From: an uncultured Anaerolineae bacterium
Lineage (GTDB): Bacteria > Chloroflexota > Anaerolineae > Aggregatilineales > Phototrophicaceae
Reading direction: 5' to 3'
Length of the DNA: 64,000 nucleotides
NCBI GenBank assembly: GCA_934216615.1
Contig: CAKQCB010000002.1
Location: forward strand, 1-64,000
The position numbers and the translations under genes were made by a program. Under the pieces are notes generated by a model that saw only the letters and a list, made by a program, of their open reading frames with translations, made no database searches and was not told where the DNA came from. This document shows, in pieces, positions 26,464-35,013 of this stretch. Position 1 is the first letter of the stretch; every line of letters starts with the position of its first letter.

Positions 26464-27474
26464 ATGTCACGCCGACAACAACTTATCGTCTTAGCGGGCG
26501 TTCTCATCAGTTTGGTCTTTTTATTTCTCGCCTTCCAAGGTTTAAACCCGGGGGATGTCATCGGGGTGATTGGCGAAGCAAATATCTTTTTGCTGATCGT
26601 CGCAGCGGTGTGGTATTTCCCATCCGTATTGTTGATTTCCAAACGGTGGGGTTACCTGCTTCACGGGCTGAAACCCCTTTCTGCAACCCAACTTTTCCCA
26701 CTCGTTTGCATCGGCTACATGGGCAACAATGTGTATCCCTTCCGCGCGGGTGAGTTCTTACGGGCATTTTTACTCCAACGCACCTATAAAGTCCCCGTTG
26801 CTCAATCACTGGTCGTCACGGTGATCGAGCGCGTCTTTGATGGTTTGGTGATGCTCACGTTCATCTTATTCGGGTTATCGTTTCTCGACAGCACATCCCC
26901 TGAATTAGATTCGATTGTGCGCGTTGCCACCCCGTTATTTTTAGTGTTATTGGTCATCTTCATCGGCCTTGCGGCCAAACCTGACCTCCTGCGCAAACTC
27001 GTTGAGTGGGCACTGCGCATCTTGCCCGAAAAACTGCGCACCCCGCTGTTCAGTTTGAGCGAAGATATTCTGAAGGGGTTTGAAGGCTTTCGAAGCCCGC
27101 GTGACCTTGCGGGCGCGGTCGTTTTTTCATATGTATGTTGGGGACTGCAAGCAACCGTTTATTGGCTGGTGGCGTATGCGTTCAACATTGAGATTTCGTT
27201 TGCGACCTCGCTGTTATTGATCGGCGCGATCAATCTCGCAGGGTTGATCCCTGCTTCGCCGGGTCAAGTTGGTATTTTTGAATTTTTCACCATCGCCGTA
27301 TTAGGATTGGTAGGGGTTCAAGAAATCCGTGCGACGGCATACGCAATCACCGTACACATTATTATTTGGCTCCCCGTTACGATTCTTGGGTTCTATTATC
27401 TCGTAAAACAAGGGCTAGGTTGGAACGCCATCACCAATGCCCACGCACTTGAAGAAAAGGCGGCACATTCATGA
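26464..27474 (+). CDS. Flippase-like integral membrane protein (UPF0104/LPG-synthase TM type)
   Basis: A 336-residue protein with seven or eight transmembrane helices. The conserved block NNVYPFRAGEFLRAFLLQRTYKVPVAQSLVVTVIERVFDG matches the lysylphosphatidylglycerol synthase transmembrane family (AglD/MprF-like), as does LIPASPGQVGIFEFF near the C terminus. Members move lipids or lipid-linked sugars across the membrane. It is the first gene of a five-gene operon; its stop overlaps the next start by 4 nt. AAGGA lies upstream of the ATG at a somewhat long distance. Confidence 0.88.
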   Translation: MSRRQQLIVLAGVLISLVFLFLAFQGLNPGDVIGVIGEANIFLLIVAAVWYFPSVLLISKRWGYLLHGLKPLSATQLFPLVCIGYMGNNVYPFRAGEFLRAFLLQRTYKVPVAQSLVVTVIERVFDGLVMLTFILFGLSFLDSTSPELDSIVRVATPLFLVLLVIFIGLAAKPDLLRKLVEWALRILPEKLRTPLFSLSEDILKGFEGFRSPRDLAGAVVFSYVCWGLQATVYWLVAYAFNIEISFATSLLLIGAINLAGLIPASPGQVGIFEFFTIAVLGLVGVQEIRATAYAITVHIIIWLPVTILGFYYLVKQGLGWNAITNAHALEEKAAHS

Positions 27475-28769
27475 AAATTGCAATTATTGGCGCAGGGGTC
27501 GCAGGGATGTCCGCGGCGTGGGATTTTATTCGTGAAGGGCATGAAGTCTCGATCTTTGAAGCGGAAGACCGCGTTGGCGGGTTAGCCAGCGGTTTTAAAG
27601 ACCCCTCATGGGATTGGACGCTGGAAAAGTTTTATCACCACTGGTTCACCACGGACAGCGACTTGTTACAACTCGTGGATGAAATGGGCGTGAGCGACCA
27701 AGTGATCTTCCCTCGCCCCAAAACCAGTTACTGGATTGACGGTAAAGTTGTCCGTTCCGAAATTTCCCCGTCGGCGATTTTCCTGCCGTTATCTTTCTTC
27801 GCCAAAATTCAATTTGGCCTCGCGGGTTTATTCATGAAGTTCACCCGCAATTGGAAAGCGTTAGAAAAAGTCACCGCGCACGAATGGCTGATGAAATATA
27901 TGGGCGAAGAAGGATATAACAAGTTCTTCCGTCCCCTGCTGATTGGTAAGTTTGGTGAAGAATACCAAAAAGTGAATATGGCGTGGATGTGGGCGCGCGT
28001 CACCAGTCGCAGTCTCAAACTTGGGACGTTCAAAGGCGGGTTCCAAGCCTTCTTAGACACCCTCGCGAAACAACTGACGGATAAAGGGGTGAGAATTCAC
28101 TTGCATACCCCTGTCCAATCAATTGGTGAACAAGACGGCAAGCCCACGCTCACCGTGAACGGCGAAACCACGGTGTATGATCGTATTTTGGCGACCACGT
28201 CGCCCAGTTTATTATTACGCCTTGCGCCCACGCTCAAAGACACGCCGTTTGGCAAAAATGCCGCGAGCTTACACAGCATCGGCGCGTTGTGCGTGGTGGC
28301 GACCAGCGATCATCAACTGCTGACAGACAACACGTATTGGCTCAATTTGCCCGCGACCAGCCCGAATAAACACGAAAGCCGTTTTCCCTTCCTCGCGTTG
28401 GTCGAACACACCAATTGGATGGACCGCGCACATTACAACGGCGACCGCATCTATTACATGGGCGACTATGTGCCTGTTGATCACGAATACTTCAAAATCA
28501 GCGATGAGGAATTGACACAACGATTCTTCGCCTCGCTCAAACAAGTAAACCCTGACTTTGATCCGTCATGGATTAAAAAATATTGGGTGTTCAGAGCGCC
28601 CTACGCGCAACCTGTGCCATATGTGAATCACAGTGAGCATGTGCCCCCATTAGAAACGCCCCAATCAGGGTTATTCTGGGCGAGTATGAGCCATGTGTAT
28701 CCCTATGATCGGGGGACCAATTACGCGGTGCGTTTAGGGCGTGAAGTTGCTCAGAAAATGATGAAATGA
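27471..28769 (+). CDS. FAD-dependent amine-oxidase-family oxidoreductase
   Basis: A 432-residue flavoprotein of the protoporphyrinogen-oxidase/phytoene-desaturase fold. The N-terminal dinucleotide motif IIGAGVAGMSAAWDFIREGHEVSIFEAEDRVGGLA and the C-terminal FAD motif (GLFWASMSHVYPYDRGTNYAVRLGREVAQ) are both clear. A central YHHWFTTDS region resembles UDP-galactopyranose-mutase-like relatives found beside glycan genes. The substrate is unknown. Translational coupling on both sides (4-nt overlaps) ties it to the flippase-like protein and the GNAT enzyme, which suggests that it modifies a lipid or lipid-linked sugar in the same pathway. Confidence 0.85.
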   Translation: MKIAIIGAGVAGMSAAWDFIREGHEVSIFEAEDRVGGLASGFKDPSWDWTLEKFYHHWFTTDSDLLQLVDEMGVSDQVIFPRPKTSYWIDGKVVRSEISPSAIFLPLSFFAKIQFGLAGLFMKFTRNWKALEKVTAHEWLMKYMGEEGYNKFFRPLLIGKFGEEYQKVNMAWMWARVTSRSLKLGTFKGGFQAFLDTLAKQLTDKGVRIHLHTPVQSIGEQDGKPTLTVNGETTVYDRILATTSPSLLLRLAPTLKDTPFGKNAASLHSIGALCVVATSDHQLLTDNTYWLNLPATSPNKHESRFPFLALVEHTNWMDRAHYNGDRIYYMGDYVPVDHEYFKISDEELTQRFFASLKQVNPDFDPSWIKKYWVFRAPYAQPVPYVNHSEHVPPLETPQSGLFWASMSHVYPYDRGTNYAVRLGREVAQKMMK

Positions 28770-29359
28770 TGCGTAGAACCTTTACCATCCACACATTAAC
28801 GCCCAACGATGAAACATGGATTGGGCAGACAGCGCGCCTACTGCTGAATGATTTCGGCAAGATGGCGCCCGGTGCATGGCCGACCTTTGACGAAGCGCTT
28901 GAAGAAGTTCAAGACGCTTTTGCGGAAGATCGCATCAGCCGTATTGCGGTGGATGATTTGACTCAAGAAGTCATCGGTTGGATTGGGGGCATCATCACCT
29001 ACGATGGGAATGTGATTGAATTACACCCCTTAGTGACACGTACCGATGTTCAGCGCAGTGGGGTGGGACGGGCGCTTGTCGCCGACTTGGAAGAACACGC
29101 CCGACAACGCGGTACGCTGACAATCATGCTTGGGACGGACGACGAAACCGCGCTGACCACATTAGGCGGAAAAGATGTCTACCCGAACCCCCTACAGCAC
29201 GCGATGGACATTCAAAATATTGACAATCATCCTTTTGAGTTTTATCAAAAATGTGGCTATGTGGTCATCGGCATCATTCCGGATGCGAACGGCTTCGGCA
29301 AACCTGACATCTTGATGGCAAAACGCATCCAACCCCTTTCGACGACAGATCATCAATGA
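28766..29359 (+). CDS. GNAT acetyltransferase of the AAC(6')-like group
   Basis: A 197-residue acetyltransferase. The acetyl-CoA loop is VQRSGVGRALVADLEEHA, and the flanking blocks IELHPLVTRTDVQ, LTIMLGTDDETALTT, DVYPNPLQ..., HPFEFYQKCGYVVIGIIPDANGFGKPDILMAKR match the subgroup that contains aminoglycoside 6'-N-acetyltransferases. Most chromosomal members of the group are uncharacterised. A resistance role cannot be inferred from sequence alone, and there are no signs of mobility. It is coupled to both neighbours by 4-nt overlaps. Confidence 0.85.
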   Translation: MMRRTFTIHTLTPNDETWIGQTARLLLNDFGKMAPGAWPTFDEALEEVQDAFAEDRISRIAVDDLTQEVIGWIGGIITYDGNVIELHPLVTRTDVQRSGVGRALVADLEEHARQRGTLTIMLGTDDETALTTLGGKDVYPNPLQHAMDIQNIDNHPFEFYQKCGYVVIGIIPDANGFGKPDILMAKRIQPLSTTDHQ

Positions 29360-30021
29360 CCGCTGCGTGGATTGAAACCACTCGTCAGTTTGTGGAAACG
29401 CAGATGAAAGGAGATCATACCGGACATGATTGGTGGCATGTCTATCGTGTATGGCGAACCGCCATCCACCTGATGAACCTTGAGATCAGCGCGGGAAAGC
29501 ATATTGACCCGTTAGTGGTTGAACTGGCCGCCCTACTACATGATGTATGGGATCACAAAGCCTATGGCGGTGATGAAACCATCGCCCCGCGTGAAGTACG
29601 GCGCTATCTCGAACAGCTCGGCGTTGATGAAGCGCGTACCGATCATATTGTCACGATCATCAAAGACTTGTCATTTAAAGGAGCGGGCGTTGCAACGCCG
29701 ATGCACTCGCACGAAGGGATGATCGTCCAAGATGCGGATCGGCTCGATGCGATTGGCGCGGTGGGAATTGCCCGCACGTTTGCTTATGGCGGGGCAAAAG
29801 GCCGTGCCATCTATGACCCGAAGATTGCCCCCGACGCCCATCAAGATTTTGACCGTTACAAAAACAGCACCGCCCCAACCCTCAATCACTTTTATGAGAA
29901 GCTCTTACTGCTCAAAGACCGCATGAATACGGATGCGGCCAAACAAACCGCAATAGAACGACATGCGTTTATGGAGCAGTTCTTGAAACGCTTTTATGAC
30001 GAGTGGGAAGGCGAGGCTTGA
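29356..30021 (+). CDS. HD-domain phosphohydrolase (YedJ-like)
   Basis: A 221-residue metal-dependent phosphohydrolase. The HD motif residues are visible: first His in HDWWHVYRVWRTA, His-Asp in ELAALLHDVWDHK, and the last Asp in QDADRLDAIGAVGIART. This matches the YedJ/uncharacterised HD hydrolase subfamily, likely to act on nucleotides or other phosphate esters. It overlaps the upstream GNAT by 4 nt and the downstream GNAT by 1 nt (TGATG). Confidence 0.9.
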   Translation: MTAAWIETTRQFVETQMKGDHTGHDWWHVYRVWRTAIHLMNLEISAGKHIDPLVVELAALLHDVWDHKAYGGDETIAPREVRRYLEQLGVDEARTDHIVTIIKDLSFKGAGVATPMHSHEGMIVQDADRLDAIGAVGIARTFAYGGAKGRAIYDPKIAPDAHQDFDRYKNSTAPTLNHFYEKLLLLKDRMNTDAAKQTAIERHAFMEQFLKRFYDEWEGEA

Positions 30022-30419
30022 TGATCCACGTAGAACGTGGCACAGAAGATGAATATGGTGAGTTGATCGCCCTTGATGGACGCCATGCGCTGATCACCCG
30101 TGCCATCAAAAATCGCCAGCTTATTCTGGCGCGGAAACACGGACAAACGGCGGGGTTTCTGATCTTTAATCAGTCGTTTTTTGAACAGTTTTTCATTGAA
30201 CTGATCATCGTCAAAGCGGATGCGCGTCAGCAGGGTGTGGGCAGTGCCTTAGTGCGTTACTTTGAAAAGACCCATCCCGACAGCAAGATATTCACATCCA
30301 CCAACCAGAGTAACTTACCTGCACAAGCATTTTTTGAATCGCTTGGGTTCGTCAAAAGTGGCTGGATCGAAAACCTCGATGCGGACGATCCTGAGATCAT
30401 TTATTTCAAAGCGACGTAA
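30021..30419 (+). CDS. Small GNAT-family acetyltransferase
   Basis: A 132-residue acetyltransferase with the acetyl-CoA loop in VKADARQQGVGSALVRYFE and the C-terminal FTSTNQSNLPAQAFFESLGFVKSG block of short GNATs. The ATG at 30021 overlaps the HD-hydrolase stop by one base and fits the conserved start. It is the last gene of the five-gene operon that began at 26464. The substrate is unknown. Confidence 0.85.
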   Translation: MIHVERGTEDEYGELIALDGRHALITRAIKNRQLILARKHGQTAGFLIFNQSFFEQFFIELIIVKADARQQGVGSALVRYFEKTHPDSKIFTSTNQSNLPAQAFFESLGFVKSGWIENLDADDPEIIYFKAT

Positions 30420-30563
30420 GAGGTCACGCATCACACGTAAGATTCAACGTGTAGAAGGTGACAAATAACACAACCGAACCGTGTTGATTCGATCTACAGC
30501 TTTTGAGGTTGACATATTAAACTTAAACCATTGTCAGTCCATGTAATAAGGTGAAGGATTCCT

Positions 30564-31991
30564 ATGAAAATCGTTGTCGTTGGAACAGGGTTTGTGGGGC
30601 TTCCCCATGCTGCTGTATGTTCCGAATACGGGCATGAAGTCTATGCGTATGACATTGATAAGCGTCGTATTGAGGCGTATCAATCGGGCGAACGAAGCCG
30701 AATTGAACATTATGTGAATGAACCCGGGTTGGTTGAAGTCATCAACGAAAACGTGGGAAAGTATCTCTTTTTCACAAGCGATATTTCTGATATAGTCGAA
30801 GGGACAGACGCATTTTTCCTCTGCTTGAATACACCGCCTAACCCGAATGGATCGTCCGACTTAACCTACTACGATACAGCGGTTGAATATTTAGCCCAAC
30901 TGCTAGCGAAACGTAAAGATCAACGACGGGTTGTACTCATCAACAAGAGCACTGTGCCCATCGGCACGGCGCGTCATGCCGAAGCGATTCTCAGAAAACA
31001 CGGCGTTAAAAATGTCGGCGTCGCCTCCAACCCCGAATTCCTTCCTGAAGGGGATGCAGTCGAACGGTCACGCCGTCCGGATCGTATTGTCATCGGGGCG
31101 GATACAGAAGACGACTTCCGTATTCTGCGCCGTATCTATTCCCAATTTGTGAACCATGTGCGTATTCGCTATGTTGAAACCACGCCGGAAACATCCGAAG
31201 CCATCAAATATGTCGCCAATACCTTGCTGCTCACCTACATCTCTTTCTGGAATGGCGTGGGCGCACGTTTAGGCGAAACTTTCGGCAACATCCGCATGGA
31301 AGACCTGAAGCGTGGGGTGACCGCCGACAACCGCATCAGCACTTGGGGGTCTTATGTCTCCAATGGCGCGGGCGGTTCATGCTTCGGGAAAGATATTCAA
31401 TCGCTCATTTATCAATTCAAGTCACACGGGGAACCCGCCACATTACTAGAATCGGTTTATGACATCAACGAATACCAGAAAACCTATTTAGTTGACCGTG
31501 TCATGGCCGAAGCCAACATCTCACTTAATCAAAAGTCGGTCGCGTTATTGGGGTTGGCCTTCAAACAACGCACCAATGATATGCGGGATGCATCGTCGCT
31601 CAAGGTGGTTGAAGCGTTATTGGCGAAAGGTGTGCGTGAAATCCGCGCATATGACCCGATGGCACTCGAAGAAGCGAAGAAATTCTTCAGCCCTGAAAAG
31701 AACCAACTGTTCGAGAAGATCGTCTACTTTGATAATGTGCGCGACGCGCTCAAAGACAGCGATATGGTTTTTATTTCGACGGACTGGGAAGAATTCCGTG
31801 GGCTTTCTGGCACGATTGAAAGCACCGTCAAACCGCCCTATCTCATCATTGATGGTCGCCGTATGATCCCTGACTATCAAGAATTGGTCGCGGCGGGTTA
31901 TGGTTTCATCGCGGTAGGGTCGCCGTATTTTGCACCGCAAGAGAAGCCCCTTTCCGAACCCCAAGCCGAAGTTACGCCCGCGGGCGATTAG
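30564..31991 (+). CDS. UDP-glucose/GDP-mannose dehydrogenase family protein
   Basis: A 475-residue NAD-dependent four-electron sugar-nucleotide dehydrogenase. It has the N-terminal Rossmann motif VVGTGFVGLPHAAVCSEYGHEVYAYDID, the T-PPNPNGSSDLTY loop, INKSTVPIGTA, ASNPEFLPEGDAV, the active-site Cys in GGSCFGKDIQSL and the C-terminal NAD-like domain (VALLGLAFKQRTNDMRDASS). The product is a uronic acid or related oxidised UDP-sugar used in surface polysaccharide. AAGGA lies just before the ATG. It ends at a strong terminator at 32021. Confidence 0.93.
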   Translation: MKIVVVGTGFVGLPHAAVCSEYGHEVYAYDIDKRRIEAYQSGERSRIEHYVNEPGLVEVINENVGKYLFFTSDISDIVEGTDAFFLCLNTPPNPNGSSDLTYYDTAVEYLAQLLAKRKDQRRVVLINKSTVPIGTARHAEAILRKHGVKNVGVASNPEFLPEGDAVERSRRPDRIVIGADTEDDFRILRRIYSQFVNHVRIRYVETTPETSEAIKYVANTLLLTYISFWNGVGARLGETFGNIRMEDLKRGVTADNRISTWGSYVSNGAGGSCFGKDIQSLIYQFKSHGEPATLLESVYDINEYQKTYLVDRVMAEANISLNQKSVALLGLAFKQRTNDMRDASSLKVVEALLAKGVREIRAYDPMALEEAKKFFSPEKNQLFEKIVYFDNVRDALKDSDMVFISTDWEEFRGLSGTIESTVKPPYLIIDGRRMIPDYQELVAAGYGFIAVGSPYFAPQEKPLSEPQAEVTPAGD

Positions 31992-32020
31992 GCATCAAGC
32001 GTAGTTTAAGAGGATCGATG

Positions 32021-32063
32021 AGCGGGTCAAGTAGCTTCATATCTCACTTGATCCGCTTTTTTT
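32021..32063 (+). terminator. Intrinsic terminator of the sugar dehydrogenase gene
   Basis: AGCGGGTCAAGT (32021-32032) pairs with ACTTGATCCGCT (32045-32056), with one G-U pair, followed by seven T (32057-32063). Its location 30 bp after the stop is classical. Confidence 0.92.
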
Positions 32064-32104
32064 ATGCTCCATAAAAAAGCCGTAAGAAATTTAAACGGCT
32101 GATG

Positions 32105-32140
32105 AATCTCTGACATATCTTCAGTTAAGATAGAGAGATT
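32105..32140. other. Extra stem-loop between terminator and M16 genes
   Basis: AATCTCT (32105-32111) pairs with AGAGATT (32134-32140), and inside it TATCTT (32116-32121) pairs with AAGATA (32127-32132). It lies about 150 bp ahead of the first M16 gene, beyond the previous terminator. It could be part of a leader or an independent small RNA end. Confidence 0.4.
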
Positions 32141-32290
32141 GCAAAAGTTTCTATACTCCAAGCATAGTTTTACGTCATCTTTTGTAGATACCTCCCCATC
32201 AAGTTTCGGGGAATTGATCTCCACAAGTGAAACAACTTATCTTAGTGATCTTATTTGCCCAATCGCTTCTCATAAAGAAGGAGATAACGC

Positions 32291-33604
32291 ATGAGCAAAG
32301 TCACCCGACACGTCCTGAAAAACGGGATGGTCATCTTGCTCAAAGAGCAACATCATGCCCCAGTCATTAGTTGGTGGGTGTTATACCGCGTTGGAAGCCG
32401 CAACGAACCCACCGGCATCACGGGTATTTCTCACTGGGTAGAACACATGATGTTCAAAGGAACGGAAACATTTCCCGCGGGTTCGCTCGACAAAGCCATT
32501 GATCGGCTGGGGGGTGCGTGGAATGCGCAGACCTCATTTGATTACACGGCTTATTATGAAACCCTGCCTGCGGACAAAATCGACCTTGCGCTTCGCCTAG
32601 AAGCCGACCGTATGATCAACGCACAGTTTGATGTGGAAGAAGTCGAATCCGAACGAACAGTCATCATCTCTGAACGTCAGGGCATGGAAAACTCTCCAAT
32701 GTTTTGGCTAGGGGAAGAAATTCAAGCCAGCGCGTTCCGTGTGCATGGCTATCATCACGAAATCATCGGCGACTTGACCGACTTACAAACCATGTCCCGC
32801 GACGATCTCTACAATCACTACAAACAGCACTACATGCCCAACAATGCGATTGGGGTTGCTGTGGGTGATTTTAGTTCACCAGAGATGTTAGCCCGTATCG
32901 AAGAATTGTACGGAAGCATCCCTGCGGGGGAAGCACCGAAATTATTCAGCCGCCCTGAACCCTCGATGAACGGCGAACGCCGTGTCCGCGTGGAACGACC
33001 GGGCGGTTCAACCTTTTTGGATGTTGCCTACCGCGCACCCGCCGCGACCGATCCCGACTGGTTTAAGCTGACCCTGCTCAATTCGGTACTGTGCGGGCCA
33101 GACAGCTTAGGGGGCGGTAGCATTGACAACAAGACCTCACGCTTATACAAGTCGCTCGTTGAGACGGAAATTGCCGCGGGGATGGATGGTGGCCTTACGC
33201 CTAGCATCGACCCCTTCTTATATTCGATCACGGCGACTCTACGCGATGGACGTACCCCTGAAGAAGCGGAAGCGGTCATCAACCATGAAATTCAACGCAT
33301 CATTGATGGCGACATTACTGAAACTGAATTAGCCCGCGCTAAAAAACAATCGCGCGCGTTGTTCGCCTATGGAACCGAGCGCGTCACAATGCAGGCGTTC
33401 TGGTTGGCCTTCAGCGAAAACTTCAGCAGTTACGAGTGGTTTGAAACCTACGTTGAACAGCTTGAAGCGGTCACCTTAGAAGATGTGATTGATGTGGCGA
33501 AACGTTATCTGCGTCGAACAAACCGCGTTGTCGGGACATTCATCCCCGTACAACCCGAAATCGACGAAGTCCTCATGGAAGGCGAGGAAGAAGTGTATGA
33601 ATAG
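32291..33604 (+). CDS. M16 zinc peptidase, catalytic subunit
   Basis: A 437-residue member of the M16B (processing-peptidase-like) family. The inverted zinc motif H-x-x-E-H is present in ISHWVEHMMFKGTE, and the third Glu ligand lies about 75 residues on in VEEVESERTVIISE. M16B proteins usually work as two-chain clamps, here with the non-catalytic partner encoded immediately downstream (8-nt overlap). It lacks a signal peptide and so is cytosolic. The substrate is probably short peptides or leader segments. GAAGGAG lies 8 nt before the ATG. Confidence 0.93.
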   Translation: MSKVTRHVLKNGMVILLKEQHHAPVISWWVLYRVGSRNEPTGITGISHWVEHMMFKGTETFPAGSLDKAIDRLGGAWNAQTSFDYTAYYETLPADKIDLALRLEADRMINAQFDVEEVESERTVIISERQGMENSPMFWLGEEIQASAFRVHGYHHEIIGDLTDLQTMSRDDLYNHYKQHYMPNNAIGVAVGDFSSPEMLARIEELYGSIPAGEAPKLFSRPEPSMNGERRVRVERPGGSTFLDVAYRAPAATDPDWFKLTLLNSVLCGPDSLGGGSIDNKTSRLYKSLVETEIAAGMDGGLTPSIDPFLYSITATLRDGRTPEEAEAVINHEIQRIIDGDITETELARAKKQSRALFAYGTERVTMQAFWLAFSENFSSYEWFETYVEQLEAVTLEDVIDVAKRYLRRTNRVVGTFIPVQPEIDEVLMEGEEEVYE

Positions 33605-34877
33605 CACAACGGCTTACTCTTTACCCGGCTCGCATAATATTGCGGATTCCACGTTAGCCAATGGCATCCGCGTGCTGGTCTATGAAAACTTCGCCACACA
33701 ATCCGTGGTGATGTTAGGCTCCAGCCGTACAGGGATGCTTTACGAACCGTTTGAAAAAAATGGCCTCGCAGGACTGACGGCCAGCGCCTTGATGCGGGGC
33801 ACCAAAAACCGTGATTTTGTCACGATTGCCGAAACCTTAGAATTCATCGGCACAGACCTCACAGTCAACAGCGGACAGCATCGCGGGGGCTTTTTTGGAA
33901 AGTCCCTCGCTGAAGATTTAAACGTCTTGGTCGATGTCGCCGCGGATGTCCTGCGCTATCCGTCTTTCCCCGCCGCTCAAGTAGACCGTCTGCGTGGGGA
34001 AATCATGACGGGGTTGTCGATTCGTCAACAGGATACGCGCTACCGCGCCAACCGCGCTTTTATGGAAACGCTTTATCCCGCGCATCATCCCTATCATTAT
34101 GCTCAACGCGGAACACTCACCAGCCTGCCGACGATCACCTTAGATGATATTCAGCAGTTCCACCAAACCGTATACGGCCCGAAAGATATGGTCATCGTCA
34201 TTGTCGGCGCGGTCAAAGCGTCGGATGCAACAGCACTGATCGAACGGTACTTTGGCGATTGGCAGAACCCCCATCAACCCACCGAAGCCAGCTTGCCCGA
34301 CTTCCGCGTACCTGCGGAAACGGTCTACAACCGTGTGCCGTTAGCGGGCAAAACCCAATCTGATATTGTGATGGGCGTTCCTGGCCCGTCGCGCTTCTCG
34401 CCAGATTACATCCCCGCGTCGATCGCCAACAGCGTTTTAGGTCAGTTTGGCATGATGGGGCGGTTAGGAAAATCCGTGCGTGAAGAACTGGGCTTAGCCT
34501 ATTATTCTTACAGCGCATTGGACGGGGGCATGGGGCCTGGCCCGTGGATGGTGGTCGCCGGCGTGAACCCGAAAAATGTTGATCTCGCGATTGAACGTTC
34601 AATGGATGAAATTCGCCGCCTCAGCACTGAATACATCAGCGAAGATGACCTGTCCGACAATCAAAACTATTTCACAGGACATCTGCCCTTGCAGTTGGAA
34701 AGTAACGAAGGCATCGCCAGCAGTATCCTCAACATGGTGAATTACAACTTGGGGTTAGATTATCTACTCACCTACCGTGAGCGGATTTTCGCCCTCACAA
34801 AAGAAGATATTCTGCGCGTGGCGCAAAAGTATCTCACCCCAGATGCGCTGGTGATCGGGATTGCAGGCCCGAGTTAG
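33597..34877 (+). CDS. M16 peptidase, non-catalytic R/Y subunit
   Basis: A 426-residue M16 protein without H-x-x-E-H: the aligned region reads EKNGLAGLTASALMRGT. It keeps the R/Y-type C-terminal signature (SVREELGLAYYSYSAL) that forms the substrate pocket in trans. It is thus the partner of the catalytic chain encoded upstream, with which it overlaps by 8 nt. The ATG at 33597 fits the start of homology (GSHNIADSTLANGIRV); earlier in-frame codons lie inside the upstream gene. Confidence 0.9.
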   Translation: MNSTTAYSLPGSHNIADSTLANGIRVLVYENFATQSVVMLGSSRTGMLYEPFEKNGLAGLTASALMRGTKNRDFVTIAETLEFIGTDLTVNSGQHRGGFFGKSLAEDLNVLVDVAADVLRYPSFPAAQVDRLRGEIMTGLSIRQQDTRYRANRAFMETLYPAHHPYHYAQRGTLTSLPTITLDDIQQFHQTVYGPKDMVIVIVGAVKASDATALIERYFGDWQNPHQPTEASLPDFRVPAETVYNRVPLAGKTQSDIVMGVPGPSRFSPDYIPASIANSVLGQFGMMGRLGKSVREELGLAYYSYSALDGGMGPGPWMVVAGVNPKNVDLAIERSMDEIRRLSTEYISEDDLSDNQNYFTGHLPLQLESNEGIASSILNMVNYNLGLDYLLTYRERIFALTKEDILRVAQKYLTPDALVIGIAGPS

Positions 34878-34942
34878 TTGAGCCATCCCGCATGTGAAAA
34901 CGTCACATGCTCTCATGAGTTGTACAAGGCTTAGAAACAAAA

Positions 34943-34974
34943 AACCTTCTCAGTTACATGAGAAGGTTTTTTTT
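34943..34974. terminator. Bidirectional intrinsic terminator
   Basis: AACCTTCTC (34943-34951) pairs with GAGAAGGTT (34960-34968), with an A-run before and eight T after. It separates the convergent M16 pair and NB-ARC/TPR gene. Confidence 0.92.
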
Positions 34975-35013
34975 ATTTGAATTATCTCTCAAGACGAGAT
35001 CAGCGAGTCGTGC

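Noticed and set aside
28766..29359. A mobile aminoglycoside-resistance gene
   Set aside because: It sits inside a tightly coupled chromosomal operon with no mobile element. The family similarity alone does not show resistance.
30509..30536. TTGACA near 30509 as a -35 promoter box
   Set aside because: No acceptable -10 box lies at 15-19 bp.
33597..34877. A second active M16 protease
   Set aside because: No H-x-x-E-H motif; it is the R/Y partner subunit.
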